A stretch of DNA of 64,000 nt. It comes from Siphonodentalium dalli (Eukaryota > Mollusca > Scaphopoda > Gadilida > Siphonodentaliidae). Of the stretch, positions 40,901 to 51,300 are shown piece after piece. Where the stretch lies: the NCBI GenBank assembly GCA_032622095.1, contig CP136063.1, positions 181,577,956 through 181,641,955 on the forward strand. Reading direction: 5' to 3'. The first letter of the stretch is position 1. The number at the start of each line of letters is the position of its first letter. The position numbers and the translations under genes were made by a program. The notes beneath the pieces were generated by a model. It was not told where the DNA came from, made no database searches, and was given only the letters and a program-made list of their open reading frames with translations.

Positions 40901-42871
40901 CTTGGCTAAAAAGTCAAGGATCCACATACTCTACTGCGCTCTACATATATAACTTCAGTTTTACAATTGGAACTTAGTCTATTATCATGGCAAACATTGG
41001 TTGGGGCTGGTTTCAAATAGATGATTATCCAGATAATCCTTGTGCAGTTATCTCAGTTGTCCTTGACATTCAACAATGAATTTTTGCTGTCTACAGACTT
41101 CCACAGTGTGACATCAAAGCATCGTCTCCAGCAATTTGTTTAAATTTTTCACAAAACAATGGCAGGTTTTGAAATTTCCCTCTGCTAAAAATAGCAGACA
41201 AAATTTCTTTTCCCCTAGACATTTTCTAGACAGGGCTGTGAATATGAATCATTCTGCTCTTGTATTATATGTTTTTTTCTGTCAGTTGTCTGCTCTTATA
41301 ACTGAACACCCCTCCAAATGAATTATAGACCGCTCCAATGTAAACTTTTATAACTGATACATGTACATGTATGTTAATGCACTAGTGCATCATTAAAGAC
41401 CCTGTGCCAGCTGATGCATTATCTTATATATGCAAGGCTCCATGTGGGAGACTCACATATATAAGAGAATGCATTGGCACAGGGTTTTTGCAAAATTTCA
41501 GGAAGCTCGTCATGGAAGGGTTATATATAACTACCGATTTTGAAGCTTGATTTGGTTTGAGGGACATCTCAATGTACCATTCCGATCGACGCATGGCCAT
41601 TTTGTTAAGAAATGAGAATTTGTTCACGCTCACCGAGTTAAGCAAATATGAAGCAATGAACACTCATACTCAGGCAGCGGGATGTGCCGATGGATTCAAA
41701 ATTGAAATCCAAGATGAAAGTTGGCAGCCATGTTTTTTAACAAATGTTTGTCAAAATAGGAGGCTCCCATCTAGAGGTCACCCCAAAGATCCACATGAAG
41801 TTTGGTGACGATCGGATGATAGATGTGGCCTGTAGGGTGCGCCGAAGGATTTAGTCATTCAAAGAGTAAATTTCAAATTTTCAACAAACTTCTGTCAAAA
41901 TAGGAGGCTCCCATCTAGAGATCACCCAAAGAGCCATATGAAGTGATGATCGGATGAGGGATGTCGTCTGTAGGGTGTGCCAAAGAATTTAGTCATGCAA
42001 AGAGTAAAATCCAAGATGGCTGCTAACGGTTTTTCAGCGAAAATAGTTCAAATTCAATAGCTCCCATCTACAGGTGATCACAATTGCAAAATTTTATAAT
42101 GATCCAGCCATAAATACGGGCTGTAGGGTGTGCAGATGAATTCAATTTTGAAATCCAATATTGGCTGCTGGTGGCCATGTTTTTCATCGAAATTCAGAAA
42201 AATTTGATAGCTCCCACCTATAGGTCACCCTGTTTGCTACATATGAAGTTTGTTGGAGATCGGATGAGGGATGCATCCAGTAGGGTGTGCCGAAGGAAAT
42301 TCTGAAATTGCTGATGCACGCACAGAAGATGGACACCAACCCATGGCAATAGAAACGGAAACTTTCTCAAGAAGTTTATAAAGAAACTAAAATACTTGTT
42401 AATCCTTTCATGACAGAGCTGTGCTGATGCAGCGTTAAAGATCCTTTGGCAGTACATTCTCTTACATTTTCAACTCTCTTACAGGGAGCCTCGAATATAT
42501 AAGAGAATGCACTGGATTACAAAGTCAAGGTAAATATTGTTTGACCAATGTATTCTCTAATATATTTGATAATAAAGATACTTTCTAGAGAAAATAAAGC
42601 ATATACAGCAGAATGAGGTCCCCAGGCGGTGAAATTAGTGGTGACCTCAATCGGCAAATGTCAGGCACCATATTTTGAGACCTGGATGTAAAGCAGCTAA
42701 TTGAACAATCAATCTACATACATCATCTTCGGAATTTGAATTTGAGCTCATTTGACTGTTAGCTTCTCCGTCTTCTTCAGGCCTGTAGACCATACTTTGT
42801 CCACTCTCATTGGTGAGATATTCTCTCAGATCCATCCCAGCTGACTTTGATGCACTGTCCCTCCGTTCCAT
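37683..42871 (-). CDS. ARL14EP-like protein (ARF7EP_C domain), complete three-exon gene
   Basis: Minus-strand exons 42722-42871 (ATG at 42869-42871), 40367-40488 and 37683-37902 (TGA at 37683-37685) join in phase to 163 residues, close to vertebrate ARL14EPL (about 150). The N-terminal 50 residues are polar and acidic. Residues about 51-91 contain QLKMLSFRNPGKFMEDFDPE, the family's conserved lead-in. Residues about 95-160 form the cysteine-rich ARF7EP_C domain (CDCLDDSCPGC, PCQKCGSEKCG and ECRCGRKWLYE), probably zinc-binding. In mammals the family links ARL14/ARF7 to myosin-based vesicle transport or acts in chromatin complexes; the role here is inferred only. Which paralogue it corresponds to is undecided, so no symbol is given. 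Introns carry half-copies of MITE B. Confidence 0.92.
38577..38682. repeat. MITE family B, copy 6 (right half only)
   Basis: cgagagctttccgatgaatg through gggcattgctg. Only one arm is present, so it cannot fold alone. It could pair with the opposite half-copy at 40238-40342 in the same intron. Confidence 0.8.
38990..39240 (+). repeat. Diverged relative of the 'ggccataactctgg' repeat
   Basis: 'tttctaagtaaaacagaggtcata', 'ggatggaccaagtc', 'cccatgctgagctattctca' and 'ccaaagtacaatcaaatctg' parallel the units at 15300-15830. Strongly decayed. Confidence 0.4.
39494..39709. repeat. Small MITE with TTTAAATT arms
   Basis: The left end 'taccatacccgtatttaaat' pairs with the right end 'atttaaataagagtaaggta'. 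Inside are two copies of 'cgctcagttttaaattcgc'-type words. About 215 bp; in intron 2 of the ARL14EP-like gene. Confidence 0.55.
39905..39975. repeat. Exact 71-bp palindrome
   Basis: Arms 39905-39939 and 39941-39975 (actggacatgggtgacaaga, then agattattgtagtta) are exact reverse complements with one central T. In intron 2 of the ARL14EP-like gene. Confidence 0.95.
40238..40342. repeat. MITE family B, copy 7 (left half only)
   Basis: CAGTAATGCCC through ggaaagctctcac. Ends about 25 bp from the donor of ARL14EP-like exon 2. The other arm is absent here. Confidence 0.8.
40367..40488 (-). CDS. ARL14EP-like exon 2
   Basis: 122 nt, acceptor gttttactttcag, donor AAAA|gtaagatg. Starts at phase 0 (TVAKQLKMLSFRNPGKFMED), ends at phase 2 with AA. 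The 'QLK.L.F.NPG....F.PE' pattern is shared with vertebrate ARL14EPL. Confidence 0.9.
41040..41240 (-). repeat. Dispersed repeat family L, copy 3 (inverted)
   Basis: Complement of the 23080-23290 repeat ('cattcaacaatgaatttttg', 'ctgtctacagacttcc', 'gcaatttg.tt.aa'). Homology extends left to about 40880 in decayed form. Confidence 0.55.
41400..41525. repeat. MITE family A, copy 6
   Basis: ccctgtgccagctgatgcat, a hairpin (tatatatgcaaggctccatg...), then gaatgcattggcacaggg, then ttttgcaaaatttcaggaag and ggaagggtta. It shows the inverted order of the flank seen at 17250. Confidence 0.75.
41560..42345. repeat. Family E diverged tandem units
   Basis: About four units with 'ggctcccatctagaggtcac', 'agatccacatgaagttt', 'ggatttagtcattcaaagag' and 'aatccaagatgg'. 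Right end: 'cccatggcaatag'. In the intron between ARL14EP-like exons 1 and 2. Confidence 0.6.
42420..42560. repeat. MITE family A, copy 7 (decayed)
   Basis: gtgctgatgcagcgttaaag, 'cattctcttacattttcaac' and 'gagcctcgaatatataagag' are recognisable. A second hairpin is truncated at about 42560. Confidence 0.55.
42608..42685. repeat. MITE family D fragment, copy 5
   Basis: gcagaatgaggtccccaggc, then 'gtgacctcaatcggcaaatg' and 'tcaggcaccatattttgaga'. One shortened hairpin. It ends 37 bp beyond the donor of ARL14EP-like exon 1. Confidence 0.65.
42722..42871 (-). CDS. ARL14EP-like exon 1 (first coding exon)
   Basis: 50 codons from ATG, donor GATGAT|gtatgtag, phase 0. The peptide MERRDSASKSAGMDLREYLT continues through an acidic, Ser/Asn-rich stretch ending NSEDD. 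A good acceptor (cattatag) lies only 3 nt before ATG, so the 5' UTR is probably spliced from an exon further right. Alternative: translation starts upstream in that exon. Confidence 0.75.
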
Positions 42872-42904
42872 TAACTATAATGACCAATATTAAAAAACAT
42901 GGTA

Positions 42905-43080
42905 CAGTCATGCCTTAAATAATCAACTCCTTAACCACTTGTTGGTGTGTTGCCTTTCATCGGAAAGCTCTCAGTGAGAGCTTTCCGACGAATGGCAACA
43001 AGCCATATTTCCGACTAAATCCTGAAAAATTACACATAATTGTGCTATGGTAAAGGAGTCAATTATTTAGGTCATTACTG
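42905..43080. repeat. MITE family B, copy 8
   Basis: CAGTCATGCCTT to AGGTCATTACTG between TA dinucleotides; the left arm has an internal deletion. Only 30 bp upstream of ARL14EP-like exon 1 on the gene strand. Confidence 0.85.
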
Positions 43081-43744
43081 TATGAGAAAACATCTATCAG
43101 AGAGGCAGAATAACAGTTTAATAAACTTTGTCACAATTTAATTACCTAATTTTGCCATGTGTATTCTACTCAAAGGGGGTACTCCATCTTAGGTGTGGTC
43201 ACAAAAAAAGTGTGCTTAATGTTTAAAATGCCTGACACATGTGCTGTTCTAAAATTGAAGGCCTGCCAATAATAGTAAGTGAATAACAGAGATATCGATA
43301 CCCCTTAGCTACAATGCGAATGGCATCAATTGTAAATATTATTGATGTAAAATTGCATGTTTGGTTGACAAAATCGCAAGCACTATATGTGCTGTGCTAA
43401 AGTTCACCAATTTACTTGTACCTGCTAGACAGGTACTACCTGTACCTGCTGGACAGGTACCGGTACATGTATACCAAACTTGCTATTATTATGTTGGAAT
43501 CATTTTATCAATCTTTAGAGAAAATAAATAACTGCGCACTAACTCTTGTCTGAAAAGATCACCCATAAGATTTTAATGTTACAATCCATTGTGCTATCTG
43601 CATATATACATATGGGCGCCGGAGCATTTCATGTATGTTTGCTATGTGTACAAATTTCATTTCCATCGCATATCAATGTTTTTATTCATTAGTCTGCTAT
43701 GAACTACTATTCCAAAACTATATGCTATTGAATTTTTTCACATC

Positions 43745-43965
43745 TCAGACCGCTACCGGTATTAAAAATATCTGTTTCCAGTCATACTACCCACATTTTT
43801 CAATGTGGGTACTGGGTAGGTAGGCAGGAATTTATTTTATCTTTTTGGAAGGCTGTATATGCAGGGACCAGGTATGAAGTGTTGAAATGGACTTTCATCA
43901 AGGCAAGTGATAAATTTTTGAGTATTGGTATATTTCACTTTAAGTTTTAGCGCATACTATGCTAA
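43745..43965 (+). repeat. Dispersed repeat family I, copy 2
   Basis: Direct repeat of 37020-37245. Together they bracket all coding exons of the ARL14EP-like gene. Confidence 0.75.
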
Positions 43966-44014
43966 AGCGTAATTCAAATTCCATTATATTTAAGTGTAAT
44001 AACAATACACTTAA

Positions 44015-44650
44015 AGGGGTACTGTACACCAATTTCAATAAATTCCCGGTAACAATTGCATTCTAATATCAATATCATATTTTAAAATAACTTATTTGAG
44101 TCGACGATGTCTACTGAAAACGTTCCGGTTAACAGGCTGTCATAAAAGTCAAATTGAATTATTTAATATAAATGAATTTATGGCTGGAGTCATAAAATGG
44201 CGAATTATGCCATTACGAGTTACCGTTCTTGAAATCTCACATGTTGGGTGTCTTTTATCGACGGCCGTTTACGACGAACATTATTGAGTTGCGAACAAAA
44301 CATGTTACATGCAAAAGGAAATCCCGCTATAACCAATTTGGAAAAAAAGAGAAGAAACAAGATTCATAAAGCATCAAGTATTTTTATAGGGGGTGAGATT
44401 GTTCGATGTCCAGAAGAGATTGCAGGCATCAATTGAACTTCCGGTTCATCCTGCAACCTGCGTGTTCTCCGGCGAAGGTCAAAAACATGGCGCGTAGTTT
44501 GAAATCGTAATATTTTTATTTCCAAGATCAATATTTTCGTCGCTAAATTAGGTTTATACGAAACTCATATAACACGAACACAATCTAACTTGAAAGTTAT
44601 GTCAATGGGAGTAAATAAAAAAATTGCCTATCTCTGTGTACAGTACCCCT
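44015..44650. mobile_element. TTAA-flanked 636-bp element with 15-bp inverted ends
   Basis: Flanks TTAA at 44011-44014 and 44651-44654. Ends aggggtactgtacac (44015-44029) and gtgtacagtacccct (44636-44650) are exact complements. Short open frames inside match nothing known. TTAA targeting is characteristic of piggyBac-type transposases; the AGGGG ends are not the classic CCC..GGG. Confidence 0.85.
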
Positions 44651-44741
44651 TTAAGGATAATGGCATTATGCTTATGCGTAATTGAAAATCTGAATTACAC
44701 TTAAGCATAATAACTTAAATAAGTTATTAAATATGAATTTG

Positions 44742-44792
44742 GCCCCTATATATTAGAAATACGCTTAAAGCGTATTTCTAATATATAGGGGC
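44742..44792. repeat. Exact 51-bp palindrome
   Basis: Arms 44742-44766 and 44768-44792 (gcccctatatattagaaata, then cgctt) are exact complements around one A. It lies between two TTAA-flanked elements in sequence full of aagcataa/ttatgctt words. Confidence 0.95.
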
Positions 44793-44834
44793 AAAATAAG
44801 CATAATTGAGTAAATTTGAGTTATAAATGCTTAA

Positions 44835-45303
44835 AGGTACTCAACCTGTAAAGAGGGTCCCCATCTCAACAGATTCCAACAACAACAATCCGATCAGAGG
44901 GTCCTATATTACTATTTCTTTGGCTTTGGGGGTAAAAAATATTTGATTCGAGTCGAGGAACCCATCAAACAAAGCTCAGAGTTATTAGATATTGATTTTT
45001 CAAATTTGTTATGTTCTCGAGATGAGTACCAATAACTGCCGTAATCTGCTCTGGATGTGTACTCCAAATCTATTCAAACAGACAAGGATGAATAACTCTA
45101 AAATCAAGTGGTAATTTTTACGCAATTTTGACTGAGTTCTGGGCCAGATAGTATTCCCGATAATGAAAAATAATAGATTTCTAAAATCGATATCTAACAA
45201 ATCTGAGCTTTGATGGGTGACTTCCTCGACTCGAATCAAATATTTTTGACCCCCGAAGCCATTGAAATAGTAATTGAGAGGAGTTTTATCGGGTTGAGTA
45301 CCT
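44835..45303. mobile_element. TTAA-flanked 469-bp foldback
   Basis: TTAA at 44831-44834 and 45304-45307. Ends aggtactcaacc and ggttgagtacct. The arms pair imperfectly over about 200 bp ('aaatatttgattcgagtcga', 'ggaa.cccatcaaa..aagctcag.gtt'), so most of the element is one hairpin. No coding function. Confidence 0.85.
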
Positions 45304-45582
45304 TTAAGAATAAATGTGTTTTCTCATCTTCATACATGTACAATGTACCTTGAATAAAATAATGTACAATCTAAAATCGTATCATTGTGAGCGATGCCTG
45401 ACCTAGGCTAACTGCCATTTTGCCTCGGAGTCTGTGTCATGATGCGACCTCTCTGGGGGAGGAATCGGGTAAGATTCGGTGAATCTCAAAACGAACAGGG
45501 GAGTAGTATAGCGGTCGCATTGTAAATATAGAAGGCCGATGACTTCTCTGCTCGAGGTCTAGATCTCTTGGTCACAGTCGTT

Positions 45583-45690
45583 AGAGGCTTTGTATGATCA
45601 CCGAAGTTAAGCAACATCGAGCATGGTTAGTACTTGGATGGGTGACCGGCTTTGTTCTGGATGCTGCCAACTTTCGGTGTGACTCCTGCA
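45583..45690 (+). pseudogene. 5S rRNA-derived sequence (pseudogene or SINE head)
   Basis: 45597-45668 follows metazoan 5S rRNA closely: gatcaccgaagttaagcaac, 'catcgagcatggttagtact' and 'tggatgggtgaccg', then 'ggatgctgcc'. These include the internal promoter boxes A and C. The first 40 or so bases of 5S are poorly matched and the 3' end is diverged, with no T-run terminator close by. It is more likely a 5S pseudogene or the head of a 5S-derived SINE than a working gene. Confidence 0.65.
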
Positions 45691-46185
45691 CTTATCTTTC
45701 TCGTTCTGTTACACTTTAGATGTTTTAAAATGAATTTTTAACAGGAGAAATGAGCAACTCTAAAGAATTCTCTAGTGTATCCATAGATGAATTTCTTCAT
45801 TTAACCTATCGACCACAAGAGGGCGCTGCGACGGTATGCATTACAAATTTACAATAGGACCAAAGGGAAGTGAACATTCCAGTTATTAAATTCCCTGAGG
45901 ACCCTGACATATACTATAGAGCGTTAATAATCATGTGATTGGATACGAGACGTGCCGCCATGTTGGATGCATGGCAGCTATAAACAAGCGCTGAGTTAAT
46001 ACGATTAATTAAGAAACATATTTAACCTCTTGCTATGGCTTCACAGGGTTTAATTGCAATATTTGCCAACACAATTAACAAACAAGAAATACATCGAAAC
46101 ATTAGACAAGCCGACTAGGGAGTGATATTTATAAAAAATATCACTTGTTGACAACATCGATCCGTATGTTTTACCTAAAACATAA

Positions 46186-46798
46186 TGGAATGTCGACTCG
46201 GAACTTTTGCCAAACGTTACCTATCTGGACATTGTCAATGACATGTTGTACATGAAAAGTGCCTACACATTGAAGGAATTAAAAAGTTACAAGGGACTTG
46301 AGGCATATAATCAGTTCGTTTGCGGTTGGGTAACCGATTTCCGTTCGAAAACTGTCAGACAGAGATTGATCGTCGCTGGTCGGGTACTTCATTCACAAAG
46401 TATTAGCAAGACTGCTCTTCGACCATGGATTAGTTCTGAAAAAGACGGTGAGATTCTTGCGGCACATTGTGACTGCATGGCAGGACTGGGAGAAGCATGC
46501 ACTCACGTCGGAGCAATTTTGTTCATGATCAAGGCAACAGTTAAATCTCGAGAAAGAAAGACAGTAACCCAAAAGAAGGCTTACTGGCTTCCTCCTGGAT
46601 CAAAGGGAAAAGCAGAATACATGTACATAAAGATTAAAGACATCAATTTCACATCAGCCAAGACCCGTAAATGTAAAATGGATGAGATTCTATCGCCGAA
46701 ATCAACGTACTGTAGGGAAACAAATGGGTTTAAGCTGCCAAAAGTTTCAGAACCGACAGAATCGGAATTTGCTGAACTATTTGAAACCAAACTTGTAG
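46186..46798 (+). pseudogene. SWIM zinc-finger protein fragment (N-terminal part of a YqaJ-type transposon protein)
   Basis: The frame is open from after TAA 46183-46185. It reads WNVDSELLPNVTYLDIVNDM and then KELKSYKGLEAYNQFVCGWV, typical of N-termini of SWIM/YqaJ proteins that are abundant in mollusc and cnidarian genomes. The SWIM motif CxCx7CxH is intact (C, C, C, H codons within 46468-46506: HCDCMAGLGEACTH). There is no in-frame ATG before the conserved start, and the frame ends 17 bp into the hAT-like insert at 46815. The nuclease half is absent. SWIM fingers bind DNA or protein; the role in transposition is unknown. Pre-insertion sequence would reach a TAG a few codons later. Confidence 0.75.
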
Positions 46799-46898
46799 CA
46801 GGCCTGGCCTTTTAAGGCGGGCGATCGCCCTCGCCCGCCTCCGCCCGCCTGAAATTAAAATAAGGAGGGCGCCTATCGCCCTCCTCGCGTAAGTATAA

Positions 46899-46929
<31 letters not shown>

Positions 46930-47345
46930 CAGTGTTGGTATCTTTTAATAAGTATATAAATATTATGGTTTACATATGCATATACATATATGCCTATACA
47001 GCAGAGTGCTCTACCTATCATTAGCTTATGTCAGCTTCCGGTGGGTAAGACATGGTACCTCTAATTGTGGACTCTTCTGCTATAGGGCATCCCCCCTTTA
47101 CTCACATAATGTGGGTCACACAAAACTACATTTTTTCCCTCAAGAAACACTGAACAAAATCCACAAATATATGCCAGAATCGCTCTCAGGGACACTACAT
47201 ATTAAAAATTCCCCGGACTCCCCAAACTCACCCCCGCTCGCCTCTGATGATGCTTCGCATCATATGGTCAGATAAAATAGCCCTCCTGGGATAAATTAAG
47301 GAGGGCGATCATTGCCCTCCTTCCAATTTCAAAGGGCCAGGCCTG
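46799..47345. mobile_element. 547-bp hAT-like non-autonomous element
   Basis: Ends caggcctggcc and ggccaggcctg (11-bp exact inverted repeats) sit between two copies of cttgtag (46792-46798 and 47346-47352). Subterminal GC-rich inverted blocks contain 'gcgggcgatcgccc' and 'gagggcgatcattgccctcc'. A run of about 28 A is at 46901-46927. CAGG..CCTG ends fit hAT elements, though hAT normally makes 8-bp duplications. Confidence 0.75.
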
Positions 47346-47352
47346 CTTGTAG

Positions 47353-48142
47353 ATTAGATGGTCTTTCCATGAAAATTTCAAAACAGTCTATGATTGAAGC
47401 AACTCGCATTTTTAAACTGCTCCAGCATTGTCAGCTTCAGTTCATCTCTTTCTGGCCACATAATTAACTTTCTGAGTATCAAGAAGAATACATGAGTGGT
47501 TGCGTGAAGGTTTCTTGAAATTGTAGACTTTGAAATACTAAACAGATAGGCAAGGAACTGAAGTGATACGTTCATATGGAACTTCATTAGGACAATCAGG
47601 AACTTTTCAAATTTAGTCATGCGAGATTGATTGCCATATGAAATGTCTTTTTTCAAAAAATTGAACAAGCCCATGAGCATCACATAGTTTGGTAAACCAG
47701 TCATGCATTTAACCTTATCGTTATCATTCTGGAATGAATCTGGTGTGAATTTGAGTTTCTTCATTTCCTCCCTCAGTTGATAAGTTTCCAACCTCAGATT
47801 CTGCATGTCATCCCATATTTCACTGGGGACATCTGGACGACATGTATGTAGTCACCTGTTTATCTAATCGGCCAAGATGAGTGAATTTACATGTAGGTGA
47901 TGACTGGTGATTTTCAATTCCAAGGTCAGCGATGCTTCGATGTGGATAAATGGTCGATATATTATTAAAGCTCAGCGTTGCATTGGCTGATTCAGATGTT
48001 GTCCACCGTTTTTTAGCACGATCATATCTATCAACTTTGTTGGCACTGGTGGGTGTACGGTCAATGGCATGCTCCAGCTTGTTCATATTGAGCGATGGGA
48101 CCCAATCAGGATTGGATGGGTCGTATAACTCTGCAGGCTTGC
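47353..48142 (-). pseudogene. THAP-DDE transposase, second exon (frameshifted and truncated)
   Basis: Acceptor atatcttccacag, then GKPAELYDPSNPDWVPSLNM completes the THAP finger with its conserved PxW. A linker follows to 47820. A frameshift near 47845 moves into DVPSEIWDDMQNLRL and a coiled-coil-like stretch. The helix-turn-helix at 47504-47617 (TKFEKFLIVLM, SISKSTISRNLH) is that of DDE_Tnp_4-type transposases. A second frameshift near the A run at 47410 leads to ASIIDCFEIFMERPSNL, whose Asp (47386-47388) is the first catalytic residue. The gene stops there, at the duplicated cttgtag, so the remaining catalytic core is missing. Confidence 0.8.
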
Positions 48143-48394
48143 CTGTGGAAGATATGAAGAAACATCAAGGAAACTTTAATCCGACATGTGCATGTCGATT
48201 GTGATTTGAAAAAAAAAAATACAAACACATAATTATCACCACCGATATAGGAACTTATTGAAAATAAATTTAACAAATGAAATTATGTAACATTATAGCT
48301 ATCTATATGGACTAAACTATACCAAGTGGAAGCAACAACGTTTACCCAAATCGATAATACAGATTAATACAGTACCGTTTTTGACACTAAGCTA

Positions 48395-51300
48395 TAGTGG
48401 GGGGGATAATTACAGGAAAACATAAAAATCGTTCACTTTGTGATAGAAGCGCCAAACTTTCAGAATTTGTTAAGTGGTTGGTGAGTATCACTAAACTGGC
48501 TGGTTCCAGATTTTGGAGGTCACCTTGACCTTCAATTTGACCTTGACCTTTTTGAAAATCTCAGTTTTTGGGTTGGGTGGTTTATGCTATCCTTTTCTTG
48601 TGAAAATCGCATCTTCTCACAGATTTCTTAATACAATTATAGTTGGGAGGTGACCACGGTTCATTTGGGTCAAAACATATCTAAATTATCATAAGATGGC
48701 CGCCAATATGGCCGCCGGAAGTTGAAAATATGACATTTTTTCACAAATATCTTCTAGTTCATTTCCTGCTGTTTGGAACTGGTTGAGTAATGCAACTTTA
48801 TTTTGTGTTTTGTATATTAACCGATCATTGGAGCAATTAAATATGCAATTATTGGGGCCCTAACCCCTTCCAATCCGTCAAAAATTTGATTTTACAGAAC
48901 GCGGTACAAAATTTTACAAAAATATCACAATTGGGATTCTAGTCATATTTCAACTAGAAATGAAAAGAAAATTGTAATGCAAGTGAGGCATATCATTACC
49001 TATAAATATTCCAATTCTCTGGAACCAAAAATCTTACCTTGGCTCAAAATGGCCGCCAAAAAAACCAGGGTGTCATGCAATTGCTTACAAGTTGTGGTTG
49101 ATGTATAACATTGGCTAATCTGTATTCTATACATTGAATACTAACATGTCGGATACACCATGTGTCATTGTTACTATTGTCACCACTGACATCACCAGGT
49201 ATATTGGATTTTTCTCTCACAAACTTGACACATATATCGGCAAAAAATCACTTTTCAAGGTTCGACCATTTTTTCAAATAAAATGCAACTACCTTTGGTA
49301 TCAAATGTGTTTATTGTTTTGACCTATCTTAAATGTGTCACACTATGGTGTTTATAGACTAAATTGCTCAAGATGGCTTCCAAAATGGCAACCAAATTTG
49401 TAAAAAGTAAATTTTTTACACATATCCAGAAAATTATTCTCTGCGTTATCCGAAAAGGTAGCAAATTGTGACTCACTTGGTTATTATACCTGTTAGTTAA
49501 TTAACTGACAACTATGTTCTATTATGTTTATCCTAGTTCCGTATGGGGCATGACAAATTCATTTTAAAGTTGCAGTATGGAATTTTGCGGATAACCTCTT
49601 TTGTGATTATGGCCATATTATTGAAAGGAAATGGGCAGAACTTTGAGACGGAACTGAGATGAACCATGAGATGTGGGTATAGTCTGGCCCATTATGATAA
49701 AAATTTATCAACTGGATACAGGGTGGAAGCCAAGATGACAGCCAGGGAGTTACTCTATGATCGTAGATGAGGATAATAGGTATACCGCGAGTTATTGTAT
49801 GGTCATGGATGATGTGTGGGTATATGGGGAGTGCCCTGTTGGCAACGGCGGGTTGTATATTTATATATGTTGTGGATGTGTTATCATTGATGGTGTATGG
49901 GTAGTAGATGCATGATCATGAGTATGGCAAGTGTGGAACTTATGAGATGTTGTATGTGCGGGTATTGGTATATCTGGAAGGGCTCACCATTGGTGATGTG
50001 CATATGTATAACTGGATTTACTCTATGGTAATGGATATGCGAATAAGTATACATGTAGTGGCTGTATAGTCCACGGTGAGGTGAATAGGTATACAACGCG
50101 TGACCGTATGATCGTGAATGCAGTGAATATGTATACATAGAGTGACTATATGGCCATGTGTCGGGTGTATGTGTATACCTGGTGTTCATACATGGTGACT
50201 CGTGGCTGTATCGTCGTTTGTGGTATGTATGGGTATAACCAAGTATGGCTGTATGATCAGGTGTACGTGTATAAAGTGGGTGACTATGTTGTCATTTGTG
50301 TTGTGTTTATGTAAATATGGAGTGACTGAGGTAATGGGTGGGTTGTACATGTGTACCTTGGGTGACACAATAACTCAAGGATATGTTAATCAATGGAGAG
50401 GTCATGTCAGAGAGTTCTCTATCTTGATGGTGTTTAAAAACATGGGGGGGGGGCGTTAAACACGGAAAACGATGGCCACCTATTACCACACAGTCATTAC
50501 TTATATACATAAACACCACAGACATAACAATATAGTGACCCACTGTATAAATGTACACCTGACCCATGACCACGGGTGACCTTACAGCCACGCGTCACGA
50601 TACAGGCACACCGGGGATACTTCTAAACATGACCGATAACTATATAGTCATTCCTTGTATACCCATTCAGTTCACCATTGGCCATAAGGTCATCCCCTGT
50701 ATACATATTCTCCAAACACGTGGTCAAATAGACAATCAATATATACATCAACAATGACCATAAAGTCACTCCGGGTATACATATGCACCTCACCAATGGC
50801 CATATAGCCATATAGCCATTCGCTTCATACACATACCTTCACCAATGGTACCTGACCTATGGCCATATAGTCACACCGTGTGTACCTATTCAAAACATTC
50901 ATACACGACCATGGTCAATCCTTGCATACATATTCACCTCAACATTGGCCATGTCACTCCCTGTATCCCTATGTGTCACACCATAGCCGCATAGTCACTC
51001 AATATATACTAATACATCCCAGCCATGTCAGTATAGTCACTCCATGTATGCATATGCACTTTATCCATGGCCATATAGCCACTTGCTATATACACATATC
51101 CCTTGCCCATGACAAAAAGCAACACATGTGTATACTGATATAACCTACACATGACCATACCGCCACGAGTCACCAAACAGGAACACCAGGTATACTCATA
51201 CGCCTGACACATGACCATTTTAATAGTTACCCCCTGCATAGATGTCCATTATATTTATGACCATACTGTCACTACTTGTATACATACATGTACTCATCTC

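Noticed and set aside
44096-44436. Two 62-63-codon frames
   Set aside because: Inside a TTAA-flanked non-autonomous element; no recognisable domain.
45495-45580. tRNA-like boxes (gtagtatagcgg ... gaggtctagatctc)
   Set aside because: No cloverleaf could be drawn with a credible acceptor stem or anticodon loop; box B match is poor.
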